Shown here piece after piece: positions 1-4,965 of a DNA stretch of 5,607 nucleotides; position 1 is the first letter of the stretch, and each line of letters begins with the position of its first letter. Source of the DNA: Flavipsychrobacter stenotrophus (GTDB lineage Bacteria; Bacteroidota; Bacteroidia; Chitinophagales; Chitinophagaceae); assembly GCA_947371715.1 (NCBI GenBank), contig CANBQQ010000239.1:1-5607 (forward strand), written 5' to 3'. The notes under the pieces were generated by a model. It was given only the letters and a program-made list of their open reading frames with translations, was not told the origin of the DNA and ran no database searches. Position numbers and translations under genes: made by a program.

Positions 1-350
1 TGAGGTATGTATGCCTTTTTGAAACGAGCCAGCATAGGACCGGCCAGCATTACTGTGCCGCGCAGCTTACCCGATTTCTTTTTAAATGCGTGTGTGTTGA
101 AATAGTCGGGATCGATACCATCGGCCTGAAGTATTACCGTATTGGGTACCGGGCGAGATACTTTCACACCCATGTCTTCCAACAGTTCAATAAGGGTGTT
201 CACATCAATGATGTCGGGCACGTTCTTTAATGTAACCGGCGCATCTGTGAGCAATACTGCGCATAACACCTGCAGGGCTTCATTTTTAGCTCCCTGTGGA
301 GTAATAGATCCGCTCAGTTTGTTGCCACCCCTTATTTCAAAAGCATTCAT
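1..350 (-). CDS. murA: UDP-N-acetylglucosamine 1-carboxyvinyltransferase (MurA), N-terminal part; runs off the left edge
   Basis: MurA transfers enolpyruvate from phosphoenolpyruvate to UDP-N-acetylglucosamine, the first committed cytoplasmic step of peptidoglycan synthesis. Only the first 116 codons are here, of roughly 430 usual for the family. The translation begins MNAFEIRGGNKLSG and has the diagnostic GAKNEAL motif, with Lys22 and Asn23 at the positions of the catalytic and substrate-binding pair of the enterobacterial enzyme. It continues with NVPDIIDVNTLIELL and the KLRGTVMLAGPMLARF segment. The PEP-attacking loop residue (Cys in many bacteria, often Asp in Bacteroidota) lies just past the edge and cannot be checked. 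The ATG at 350 matches the usual N terminus; the upstream leader is A/T-rich with no clear Shine-Dalgarno. It lies 188 bases downstream of the DUF4290 gene on the same strand, with a repeat element between, so cotranscription is plausible but not shown. Confidence 0.96.
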   Translation of the reverse strand, partial: MNAFEIRGGNKLSGSITPQGAKNEALQVLCAVLLTDAPVTLKNVPDIIDVNTLIELLEDMGVKVSRPVPNTVILQADGIDPDYFNTHAFKKKSGKLRGTVMLAGPMLARFKKAYIP

Positions 351-419
351 GACGAAAAGTAAAAAGTAAAAAATTAAAACTTTGATTTTCAACCCAATAT
401 TATCGGCCTGTATAATTTT

Positions 420-513
420 ATTCGCTTATATAGACGTCCGATACCTTCGGCATCGTTTCCTGATTTCCAGTTGCTATTGCTATAGACATCTGATACCTTC
501 GGCATCATAATAT
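420..513. repeat. Dispersed two-hairpin element, copy 1
   Basis: A REP-like unit carrying two directly repeated cores, GATACCTTCGGCATC, at 440-454 and 492-506 (52 bases start to start). Each core sits in a longer shared context, TATAGAC(A/G)TC(C/T) before it and CATC(A/G)T after it. Read on the minus strand, each core folds as a 6-7 bp stem (GATGCC / GGTATC, with one G-U pair) around a GAA loop. Homologous copies lie at 1656-1747 and 4350-4441 in the same orientation. This copy begins 25 bases past the DUF4290 stop codon and separates that gene from murA. Neither hairpin is followed by a T-run, so it is not a typical terminator. Confidence 0.85.
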
Positions 514-538
514 AAAGGGCGGATTCTCATAGATGCCC

Positions 539-1306
539 TTACCCGTTATTCTTATTGTTCTTGTTCTTGAATTTATTGTTGTTGTTCTTGAATTTGTTGT
601 TATAGCCGCCGCCATTGTTGCCGCCTTGAGCGCCACCGCTACCATCTCTATCGCGGAAGTTGTTCTGGCGTGGCTGACCGCTTTGTGGCTGATTGCCCTG
701 CGTGCCTTTAAAGTTGCGGTTGTTGTTATTGCGATTATTGTTTTGCTTGAATGCAGGTCTAGGTGTGTCGTACTGAACACGGTAACCGCCGGTTTCATAT
801 TGGAGCAATCCACCGCTTAGTTCTTTCAGTTCACTCTTGATCATATCATCGTGCACGGGCTCTTTATGCCAGTTGCCATATGCGAGCTTCATGTAGTAGC
901 CAATTGTCTGAGTTAAACCCTGACGTTTGTCGGGATCCTGCTCTACAAGCGCTCTTTCCAATAACTGCGTGATGTTCTTGCCCAGGTGTCTGTTCTCTAT
1001 GCTCTTCTTAGGATATGCCAATACTTCAGGCTTCTTAAAAACCACTTCGGGTGTTGGCGGCGGGTATGGAGAATCAACTTCCAGGTTAAAGCCGGTCATC
1101 TGGTAGAGATGATCCCAGAGTTTGTGCTTGTAGTCTTCAATTGTTTTGAGGTGTGGGTTCAATGTACCCATCAACTCTATGATCACTTCAGCGTTTCTTA
1201 GTCTTTTAGCCTTATCTTCTATTGTAGTAAGGTATTCTATCATTTTCTGCACATTGCGGCCATATTCGGGCATCTGCAATTGCGTGCGTGAGGTATTGTA
1301 TTCCAT
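539..1306 (-). CDS. DUF4290 domain protein with Asn-rich disordered tail
   Basis: I recognise this 255-residue protein as the DUF4290 family, a Bacteroidota family of unknown function usually found beside murA. I chose the ATG at 1306, giving MEYNTSRTQLQMPEYGRNVQKM, the typical family start; an in-frame TTG at 1333 would add nine unconserved residues. Family-like segments are the N-terminal EYGRNVQKMIEY, then LMGTLNPHLK (about residues 45-54), DYKHKLWDHLY (58-68), DSPYPPP, and YGNWHKEPVHDD (143-154). There is no signal peptide or membrane helix, so it should be cytoplasmic. Residues 188-255 are low complexity, with about 24 Asn in 68 residues plus Gly, Lys, Arg and Gln, resembling disordered, possibly nucleic-acid-binding tails. 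A promoter candidate lies at 1419-1453, and murA follows downstream. Its partnership with murA is inferred from context only. Confidence 0.9.
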   Translation of the reverse strand: MEYNTSRTQLQMPEYGRNVQKMIEYLTTIEDKAKRLRNAEVIIELMGTLNPHLKTIEDYKHKLWDHLYQMTGFNLEVDSPYPPPTPEVVFKKPEVLAYPKKSIENRHLGKNITQLLERALVEQDPDKRQGLTQTIGYYMKLAYGNWHKEPVHDDMIKSELKELSGGLLQYETGGYRVQYDTPRPAFKQNNNRNNNNRNFKGTQGNQPQSGQPRQNNFRDRDGSGGAQGGNNGGGYNNKFKNNNNKFKNKNNKNNG

Positions 1307-1418
1307 CGTTAAAATTGTTGTATCCGGTGGCAAGAAAATACGCCTGCCGGAATGTGTAATGTACCAGGTATTGACTCAGTTCTGCACTATAATAGTACCA
1401 AAGCATAGATGTCGATAG

Positions 1419-1453
1419 CAAATATAAGGGAAAAAGGGTCATTTTGTAACAAA
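1419..1453 (-). promoter_or_regulatory. Bacteroidota-type promoter candidate for the DUF4290-murA pair
   Basis: Read on the minus strand, TATATTTG (1426 to 1419) matches the Bacteroidota -7 consensus TAnnTTTG perfectly, and TTTG (1453 to 1450) can serve as the -33 box. The gap between them is 23 bases, at the long end of the known range. It predicts a 5' leader of about 105 bases before the ATG at 1306. The -33 box lies inside the 16-bp repeat that also occurs at 2015-2030. Confidence 0.5.
1438..1453. repeat. 16-bp direct repeat, left copy (GTCATTTTGTAACAAA)
   Basis: Identical to 2015-2030. It contains the short dyad TTTGT-A-ACAAA. The two copies bracket 561 bases of repeat-rich, gene-free DNA. 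Confidence 0.8.
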
Positions 1454-1506
1454 TAGTGGGGGCAATGGGAATTGCCTGTTTTAAGGTTTATTGAGCCTCA
1501 CCCCTG

Positions 1507-1525
1507 CCCTCTCCAAAGCAGAGGG
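1507..1525. repeat. CCCTCT / AGAGGG hairpin repeat
   Basis: The stem CCCTCT (1507-1512) pairs with AGAGGG (1520-1525) around the 7-base loop CCAAAGC. The wider context CACCCCTGCCCTCTCCAAAG resembles a CTCTCC-AAAG-type short palindrome that I recall as common in Bacteroidota genomes; that resemblance is from memory. No T-run follows on either strand. Confidence 0.6.
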
Positions 1526-1564
1526 GGATATAGAAGATCTGTGTTCGGTAATTTTAAATAAAAG

Positions 1565-1637
1565 GGTAGCCCCTACGGGGCAATTTCATTGAGCAGAGAA
1601 TCGGGTGCTACAAACAGGTAACCCCTAACGGGGTAAT
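1565..1637. repeat. Two copies of a GGTA(G/A)CCCCTA(A)CGGGG(C/T)AAT microhairpin
   Basis: Copy one at 1565-1584 folds as GCCCC-TAC-GGGGC (1569-1581). Copy two at 1617-1637 folds as ACCCC-TAAC-GGGGT (1621-1634). The end bases of the stem co-vary, G-C in the first and A-T in the second, which suggests the stem is maintained. The copies start 52 bases apart, close to the 51-52 base core spacing of the dispersed two-hairpin element. Confidence 0.7.
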
Positions 1638-1655
1638 GTCGTAAGTTAAGAGAAG

Positions 1656-1747
1656 TTTGTTTAAGTATACATCCGATACCTTCGGCATCGTCGCCGATTT
1701 ATGACTGACTTTACTATAGATATCTGATACCTTCGGCATCATGACAT
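1656..1747. repeat. Dispersed two-hairpin element, copy 2
   Basis: Cores GATACCTTCGGCATC at 1675-1689 and 1726-1740 (51 bases apart) are both identical to those of copy 1. The 5' edge TTTGTTTAAGTATACATCCG and 3' edge CATCATGACAT closely match copy 3 at 4350-4441, while the middle is more diverged. It lies about 330 bases past the stop codon of the T9SS gene, beyond that gene's terminator, unlike the other two copies, which are about 25 bases from a stop. Confidence 0.85.
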
Positions 1748-1775
1748 GGTGTTAGTGCCTTAAATTAATGACATT

Positions 1776-1786
1776 TCCCTACGGGA
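1776..1786. repeat. TCCCTACGGGA microhairpin
   Basis: A perfect 4-bp stem, TCCC / GGGA, around a TAC loop. It shares the CCCTACGGG centre with the hairpin at 1569-1581 and may be a degraded member of the same family. It is short enough that chance cannot be excluded. Confidence 0.4.
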
Positions 1787-1846
1787 CTTTCCATTATAAT
1801 AGATAAACATGTGGGTATCCGATAGTTTTAAAATAAGAGGGAAGCG

Positions 1847-1878
1847 TGTTGTTAGCGCTACAAAGCGAATACGTCCCG
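1847..1878. repeat. 32-bp direct repeat, left copy
   Basis: It matches 1924-1955 with a single difference (C or T within GTTAGYGCTACAAAGCGAAT). The copies start 77 bases apart and flank the long hairpin at 1881-1917. A shortened relative, GTGCTACAAA, is at 1605-1614. Confidence 0.85.
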
Positions 1879-1880
1879 TG

Positions 1881-1917
1881 CGAATGTCGCCCTTCGAGGG
1901 CCTCAGGGTGACATTCG
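1881..1917. repeat. Long hairpin between the 32-bp direct repeats
   Basis: CGAATGTCGCCCT (1881-1893) pairs with AGGGTGACATTCG (1905-1917): 13 bp with a single G-T pair and an 11-base loop. The loop offers an alternative inner fold, CCCT-TCG-AGGG. The segment CCCTTCGA...CTCAGGGTGACA resembles a short palindrome I remember as widespread in several bacterial phyla; that link is from memory. There is no adjacent T-run, so it is not a classical terminator. Confidence 0.75.
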
Positions 1918-1923
1918 GGTGCA

Positions 1924-1955
1924 TGTTGTTAGTGCTACAAAGCGAATACGTCCCG
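1924..1955. repeat. 32-bp direct repeat, right copy
   Basis: 31 of 32 bases match 1847-1878. It is followed immediately by the paired hairpins at 1960-2011, so the array reads repeat, hairpin, repeat, hairpins. Confidence 0.85.
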
Positions 1956-1959
1956 ATGT

Positions 1960-2011
1960 GCCGGTCGGGAGACCGGCGACCGCTGGAGCGCAGACAGAGT
2001 CTACGCTCAGC
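1960..2011. repeat. Two adjacent hairpins
   Basis: The first is GCCGGTC (1960-1966) with GACCGGC (1971-1977), a perfect 7-bp stem with loop GGGA. The second pairs GCT and GAGCG (1982-1990, one bulged G) with CGCTC and AGC (2004-2011), with a small GAC-AGA-GTC helix inside. The stretch AGAGTCTACGCTC resembles AGAGCTACGCTC in the structured element at 5476-5575. The right edge abuts the 16-bp repeat at 2015. Confidence 0.65.
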
Positions 2012-2014
2012 AGA

Positions 2015-2030
2015 GTCATTTTGTAACAAA
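2015..2030. repeat. 16-bp direct repeat, right copy (GTCATTTTGTAACAAA)
   Basis: Identical to 1438-1453. Its last three bases overlap the A-run that forms the minus-strand T-tract of the T9SS gene's terminator. Confidence 0.8.
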
Positions 2031-2058
2031 AAACGGCAGCCTTTGGGAGGCTGCCGTT
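2028..2058 (-). terminator. Intrinsic terminator of the T9SS cargo gene
   Basis: AACGGCAGCCT (2032-2042) pairs with AGGCTGCCGTT (2048-2058), an 11-bp perfect stem with a 5-base loop. On the minus strand it is followed by six T (complement of the A-run at 2028-2033). It starts 19 bases past the stop codon of the gene at 2078-3118. The plus-strand side lacks a T-run, so it acts in one direction. Confidence 0.9.
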
Positions 2059-2077
2059 AAGTATATATCAATTTTAA

Positions 2078-3118
2078 TTACTGCAGTGTTACTTTTTTAG
2101 TAACTGTTGTGCTGCCTGCGTGCATACGTATAAGGTATAAGCCGCGTGGAAGAGTTGATGTGTTGTAGTGTATATCTATATTAGCTTGAGCGGTTTCATC
2201 TGCAATTACTGCCACTTCCCGGCCCAAGAGGTCGATCATTGTGATACGAACATGATCACCGGTTGCAGGTGTAAGTTGAATATTCAATTCATCGGTTGCA
2301 GGGTTGGGATATAGTTTGAGCGAATTGGTCAACTCACTCAAAGATGTAATGCCTAAGGTGAAGTTTCTCTTACTCCAGCTTACAATCTTGGTATGCAATG
2401 AACCGGCAACCTGATCGGAAGTGAGGATAGACATTAACGGGCTGTGTGTGCCATTTTTGTACCAGGTATAGGTGTTGAGTATGAAGCTGGCTACAGTGTC
2501 TATGCCGAATACAGATGCGCTATCTACATAGAGCTGGTAGCTATGCGTTCTCATGGTATTTGTTTGGGTAGAGCCATCGGGCAACTTTAATGTGCCATAT
2601 CCGTCATAGCTAACTATTGCTACGCCATTTTCATGAGCTGTAATAGGCAATGACCCAACTGTATAGATAATAGTGCCTGCATATGTATCTGTGAAACTAT
2701 CGAGGTAGCCCATAGGGTAATGCAACTGATCGAGCGGATCGGAGAAAGTGGCATACTGAGAAGAAGAGTAGTAATAACCGTTCTGGCTGTATTTAGTGCT
2801 ATTTGCTATGGCATAATTAACGGTAGGTCCGGTAAGCGATTTAATAGCTATAGTGGTTCCCGGGAACATAGAGCAATTGGGAGTGGAAGCACAAGTAACA
2901 GCTATGCCAGTATCCCAGCTTGTGGCTACAAGGCCGCTGAAATCCCAGGTGACGCCAGCACCACCATTGCCAGGCACTACACCTGTAGTATCGCAGGTAA
3001 CGGAGAAATAGCTTTCTCCTAGTATTGGGTTAAGACCTGCTGCCTTTAGCGTGTCTTGCGCGAAAGAAATTACACTATTTCCGACCGCCACCAGTAATAA
3101 AAATATTATCTTTTTCAT
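2078..3118 (-). CDS. Secreted protein with C-terminal T9SS type A sorting domain
   Basis: This 346-residue protein starts with a signal peptide (MKKIIFLLLVAVGNSVISFAQ, cleavage probably near residue 21). It ends in a T9SS type A sorting domain (about 266-346) with the hallmark blocks KLYPNPATDELNI, DLLGREV, LPRGLYLIRM and the terminal KKVTLQ. It should therefore cross the inner membrane by Sec and the outer membrane by type IX secretion, then be released or anchored on the surface after tail cleavage. The middle (about 22-260) is Ser/Thr/Tyr/Gly-rich with a few Cys (42, 76, 82) and no catalytic motif I can identify; it looks beta-rich. No function is assigned. Strong terminators lie on both sides (2028-2058, and 3197-3233 upstream), so it is probably monocistronic. 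A near-consensus -7 box, TAACTTCG, lies on the minus strand at 3156-3149, about 30 bases before the ATG. Confidence 0.93.
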   Translation of the reverse strand: MKKIIFLLLVAVGNSVISFAQDTLKAAGLNPILGESYFSVTCDTTGVVPGNGGAGVTWDFSGLVATSWDTGIAVTCASTPNCSMFPGTTIAIKSLTGPTVNYAIANSTKYSQNGYYYSSSQYATFSDPLDQLHYPMGYLDSFTDTYAGTIIYTVGSLPITAHENGVAIVSYDGYGTLKLPDGSTQTNTMRTHSYQLYVDSASVFGIDTVASFILNTYTWYKNGTHSPLMSILTSDQVAGSLHTKIVSWSKRNFTLGITSLSELTNSLKLYPNPATDELNIQLTPATGDHVRITMIDLLGREVAVIADETAQANIDIHYNTSTLPRGLYLIRMHAGSTTVTKKVTLQ

Positions 3119-3196
3119 ATATTGAAAAGGGTTACAACGCTTTGAGCGCGAAGTTATAAAAGTAAGCTGACATAATAAATGAATGGTTTATATGAC

Positions 3197-3233
3197 AAAA
3201 CCCCTTGACATGGACGTGTGTCAAGGGGTTTTT
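3197..3233 (-). terminator. Intrinsic terminator of the oxygenase gene
   Basis: AAAACCCCTTGACA (3197-3210) pairs perfectly with TGTCAAGGGGTTTT (3219-3232), a 14-bp stem with an 8-base loop. It begins 18 bases past the oxygenase stop codon. The A/T arms give a T-tract in both directions, so it could also stop plus-strand transcription. It insulates the oxygenase gene from the T9SS gene start at 3118. Confidence 0.9.
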
Positions 3234-3251
3234 GTTAGTATCAGGGGGAAT

Positions 3252-4196
3252 TTATTTTTTCAAACCTATCTCGCGAAGTCTTTCGTCGAGGTACTCACCC
3301 GCAGAATAATCTTCATACATTTTAGGGTGCTGGGCATCTATGCAACTTGGCAGGCATGCCAGGCTCATCTTGCTTTTAGGGTGCAGGAAGAAGGGTATAG
3401 AGAAGCGTGGTGTAGCCCACTTTTCGCGCGGAGGGTTAACTACACGATGGGTAGTAGACCTCAACTTGTTGTTAGTAAGGCGCTGTAGCATATCGCCTAC
3501 ATTTACCACTATCTGTTCAGGTAGAGAGGTAACAGGCAACCATTCCTGCTTTTTGGTCAGTATTTCCAGTCCATCGGCAGAAGCGCCTACTAGGAGGGTA
3601 ATTAAGTTGATATCCTCGTGCTGTTCTGCCCTTATAGCAGACTTTGGTTCGTGTACGATAGGTGGGTAGTAAATAGCCCTGAGTATAGAATTGCCATTGT
3701 GCACGTACTCGTCGAAATAGTTTTCGTCGAGATTGAGGTATAATGCAATTGCCTGCAGCAATGCCTTGCCCGACTCTTCGAAAGAGCGGTAAGCTTTTAA
3801 TAGTGTCGGCGTAAAAGCCGGAACCTCTGTAACAGTGATATTAGCTGGATATTCAGCCTTTATAGGATCGCTGTCTTCAACTTCCTGTCCGAACTGGAAG
3901 AATTCCTTAAGATCGGGAGCATCAAAGCCTTTGGCATGTTCTTTACCAAAAGAGGTAAAACCGCGCTGACCGGCGAGGCCCGGAATTTCGTAATTATCTT
4001 TAGTGGCGCTGTTAAGGCCGAAGAACTGTTGCACATATTCATACAGGTCGGCAATCAAAGCATCGGGTATGGTGTGGTTTTTAACCGCTACAAAACCGGT
4101 GTCTTCGAATGCTTTACCCAGTTGTTCTACAAACTTTTGTTTGCGTGCGGGATCGCCGCTATTAAATTCCGCAAGGTCTACTACAGGGATGTTCAT
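3252..4196 (-). CDS. Isopenicillin N synthase-family Fe(II)/2-oxoglutarate-dependent oxygenase
   Basis: A 314-residue cytoplasmic non-haem iron oxygenase of the isopenicillin N synthase / plant DIOX type. The N-terminal DIOX_N region (about 1-110) opens with IPVVDLAEF and contains GKAFEDTGFVAVKNH (27-41). The C-terminal jelly-roll carries the iron-binding facial triad His193-x-Asp195 (in AEQHEDINLITLLVG) and His250 (in TTHRVVNP), and the co-substrate-binding Arg264-x-Ser266 (RFSIPFF). All core residues are present and the length is normal, so it should be active. The family uses O2, usually with 2-oxoglutarate, for hydroxylation, desaturation or ring closure. The substrate cannot be read from sequence, and no biosynthetic partner lies nearby, so true beta-lactam synthesis is not implied. 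The start is the ATG at 4196, directly before the conserved IPVVDL. It has its own terminator at 3197-3233 and 267 bases of non-coding DNA upstream. Confidence 0.93.
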   Translation of the reverse strand: MNIPVVDLAEFNSGDPARKQKFVEQLGKAFEDTGFVAVKNHTIPDALIADLYEYVQQFFGLNSATKDNYEIPGLAGQRGFTSFGKEHAKGFDAPDLKEFFQFGQEVEDSDPIKAEYPANITVTEVPAFTPTLLKAYRSFEESGKALLQAIALYLNLDENYFDEYVHNGNSILRAIYYPPIVHEPKSAIRAEQHEDINLITLLVGASADGLEILTKKQEWLPVTSLPEQIVVNVGDMLQRLTNNKLRSTTHRVVNPPREKWATPRFSIPFFLHPKSKMSLACLPSCIDAQHPKMYEDYSAGEYLDERLREIGLKK

Positions 4197-4287
4197 GATA
4201 TATATGTTGAAATTAAGTTACAAGGTAAAGATTTTTTTATTCAGGGGGTATTATCTAAGGGTAAAATATTTTGGGTGATGAGTTATG

Positions 4288-4307
4288 TCAAACGTGTAAG
4301 ATTTGAG
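4288..4307. repeat. 20-bp direct repeat, outer copy
   Basis: TCAAACGTGTAAGATTTGAG is identical to 4468-4487, exactly 180 bases away. The other copy is the last coding stretch of the lipoprotein gene (LKSYTFE), so this copy is a duplicated gene end. Similarity stops abruptly on both sides. Dispersed element copy 3 lies between the two. Confidence 0.8.
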
Positions 4308-4349
4308 TTGGCATTGGTCTTCTGGTCAATGTCGTTAAGTGAAAAGTGG

Positions 4350-4441
4350 TTTGCTTAATTATACATCCGATACCTTCGGCATCGTTCCCAAATTTACATT
4401 CGTTTTGCTATAGACATCTGGTACCTTCGGCATCATGACAT
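4350..4441. repeat. Dispersed two-hairpin element, copy 3
   Basis: Cores lie at 4369-4383 (identical to the other copies) and 4420-4434 (one change, GGTACC for GATACC at 4421, which breaks one stem pair). Core spacing is 51 bases. Edges TTTGCTTAATTATACATCCG and CATCATGACAT match copy 2. It begins 22 bases past the lipoprotein stop codon, almost the same offset as copy 1 from the DUF4290 stop. Confidence 0.85.
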
Positions 4442-4463
4442 TTAATCAATGAAAATATAAACC

Positions 4464-4892
4464 CTATTCAAACGTGTAAGATTTGAGGTACTTCATGCCT
4501 ATGTTCAGCTTCTGTCCTGTCACCTCAAAATAGTCGTAAAACGTAGTGTCTTTTGGCGCATAGAACCCTATAATAAAGGTTTCGGAGTTAGTGCCCTTCC
4601 TGATGGCAGGTTTGAATTTTTCGGCACCTTTTGGCATGGTGAACTTCCCTTCGGCGGTGTTTACGCCATGTGTAGCGGTAACATCATAGATGCCTTTTGC
4701 CACATCGCTATCAGCCCTTATAACCACATAAAAAGTAAAATCATTCAATGCATCGGTAGTTACCGGCATCTCAGCACTATCTATGACGGTGCCCGGAGCA
4801 GGGAAAACGTAAGTGTCTTTTTGAGCAGAACCGCTACAAGCCGCAATGAAGAGTAACGGAAGGGCAGAACATATAAGCAACAGCTTTTTCAT
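4464..4892 (-). CDS. Small predicted lipoprotein of unknown function
   Basis: A 142-residue protein with a lipoprotein signal: MKKLLLICSALPLLFIAAC, lipobox IAAC with Cys19 as the lipidated residue. After processing about 124 residues remain. The following SGSAQKD has no residue pattern that clearly fixes inner- versus outer-membrane or surface location. The mature part alternates hydrophobic and polar residues (NDFTFYVVIRA, SETFIIGFYAP, TTFYDYFEVTG), suggesting a small beta-sandwich. I do not recognise the family and assign no function. The ATG at 4892 is well placed before the signal peptide. It is transcribed divergently from the SRPBCC gene across a 125-base shared region. A perfect -7 match, TATTTTTG, on the minus strand at 4907-4900 is probably too close to the ATG to be its promoter unless the message is nearly leaderless. 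Its last codons are duplicated at 4288-4307. Confidence 0.87.
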   Translation of the reverse strand: MKKLLLICSALPLLFIAACSGSAQKDTYVFPAPGTVIDSAEMPVTTDALNDFTFYVVIRADSDVAKGIYDVTATHGVNTAEGKFTMPKGAEKFKPAIRKGTNSETFIIGFYAPKDTTFYDYFEVTGQKLNIGMKYLKSYTFE

Positions 4893-4965
4893 ATGGGTGC
4901 AAAAATAGGGAGATTATGATAGGCTCTTCCCATTAAATCGATCAAAGTAAAAATTATTTTTTATT

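Larger units (their letters stand above)
1307..2077. other. Gene-free, repeat-rich spacer
   Basis: This 771-base stretch holds no credible gene; the open frames across it are short and run through palindromes. It contains the DUF4290 promoter candidate, a CCCTCT hairpin, two CCCCTACGGGG-type hairpins, dispersed element copy 2, a TCCCTACGGGA microhairpin, a 32-bp direct repeat flanking a 37-base hairpin, two adjacent hairpins at 1960-2011, and the terminator of the T9SS gene. The exact 16-mer GTCATTTTGTAACAAA occurs at both 1438 and 2015, bracketing nearly all of the repeats. Confidence 0.85.

Noticed and set aside
1..350. Assigning the MurA active-site loop type (Cys or Asp)
   Set aside because: The loop lies just beyond the left edge, so it cannot be read here.
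420..513. Possible CRISPR-like repeat array from the repeated GATACCTTCGGCATC cores
   Set aside because: Only two cores occur per locus, the spacers are homologous between loci rather than unique, and no cas gene is present.
533..820. Plus-strand hydrophobic open frame resembling a membrane protein
   Set aside because: It is the antisense of the Asn/Gly-rich tail of the DUF4290 gene; poly-Asn codons read backwards give Val/Ile/Leu runs.
1307..1333. Extended TTG start for the DUF4290 gene
   Set aside because: The added residues do not resemble the family N terminus, and the ATG at 1306 gives the expected MEYNT start.
1760..2060. Open frames on both strands across the repeat-rich spacer
   Set aside because: They run through palindromes and direct repeats, have no recognisable domain and no initiation signal.
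3936..4358. Plus-strand 140-codon open frame overlapping the oxygenase 5' end
   Set aside because: Most of it is antisense to the oxygenase with its intact active site, and the remainder runs into the dispersed element; no homology is recognisable.
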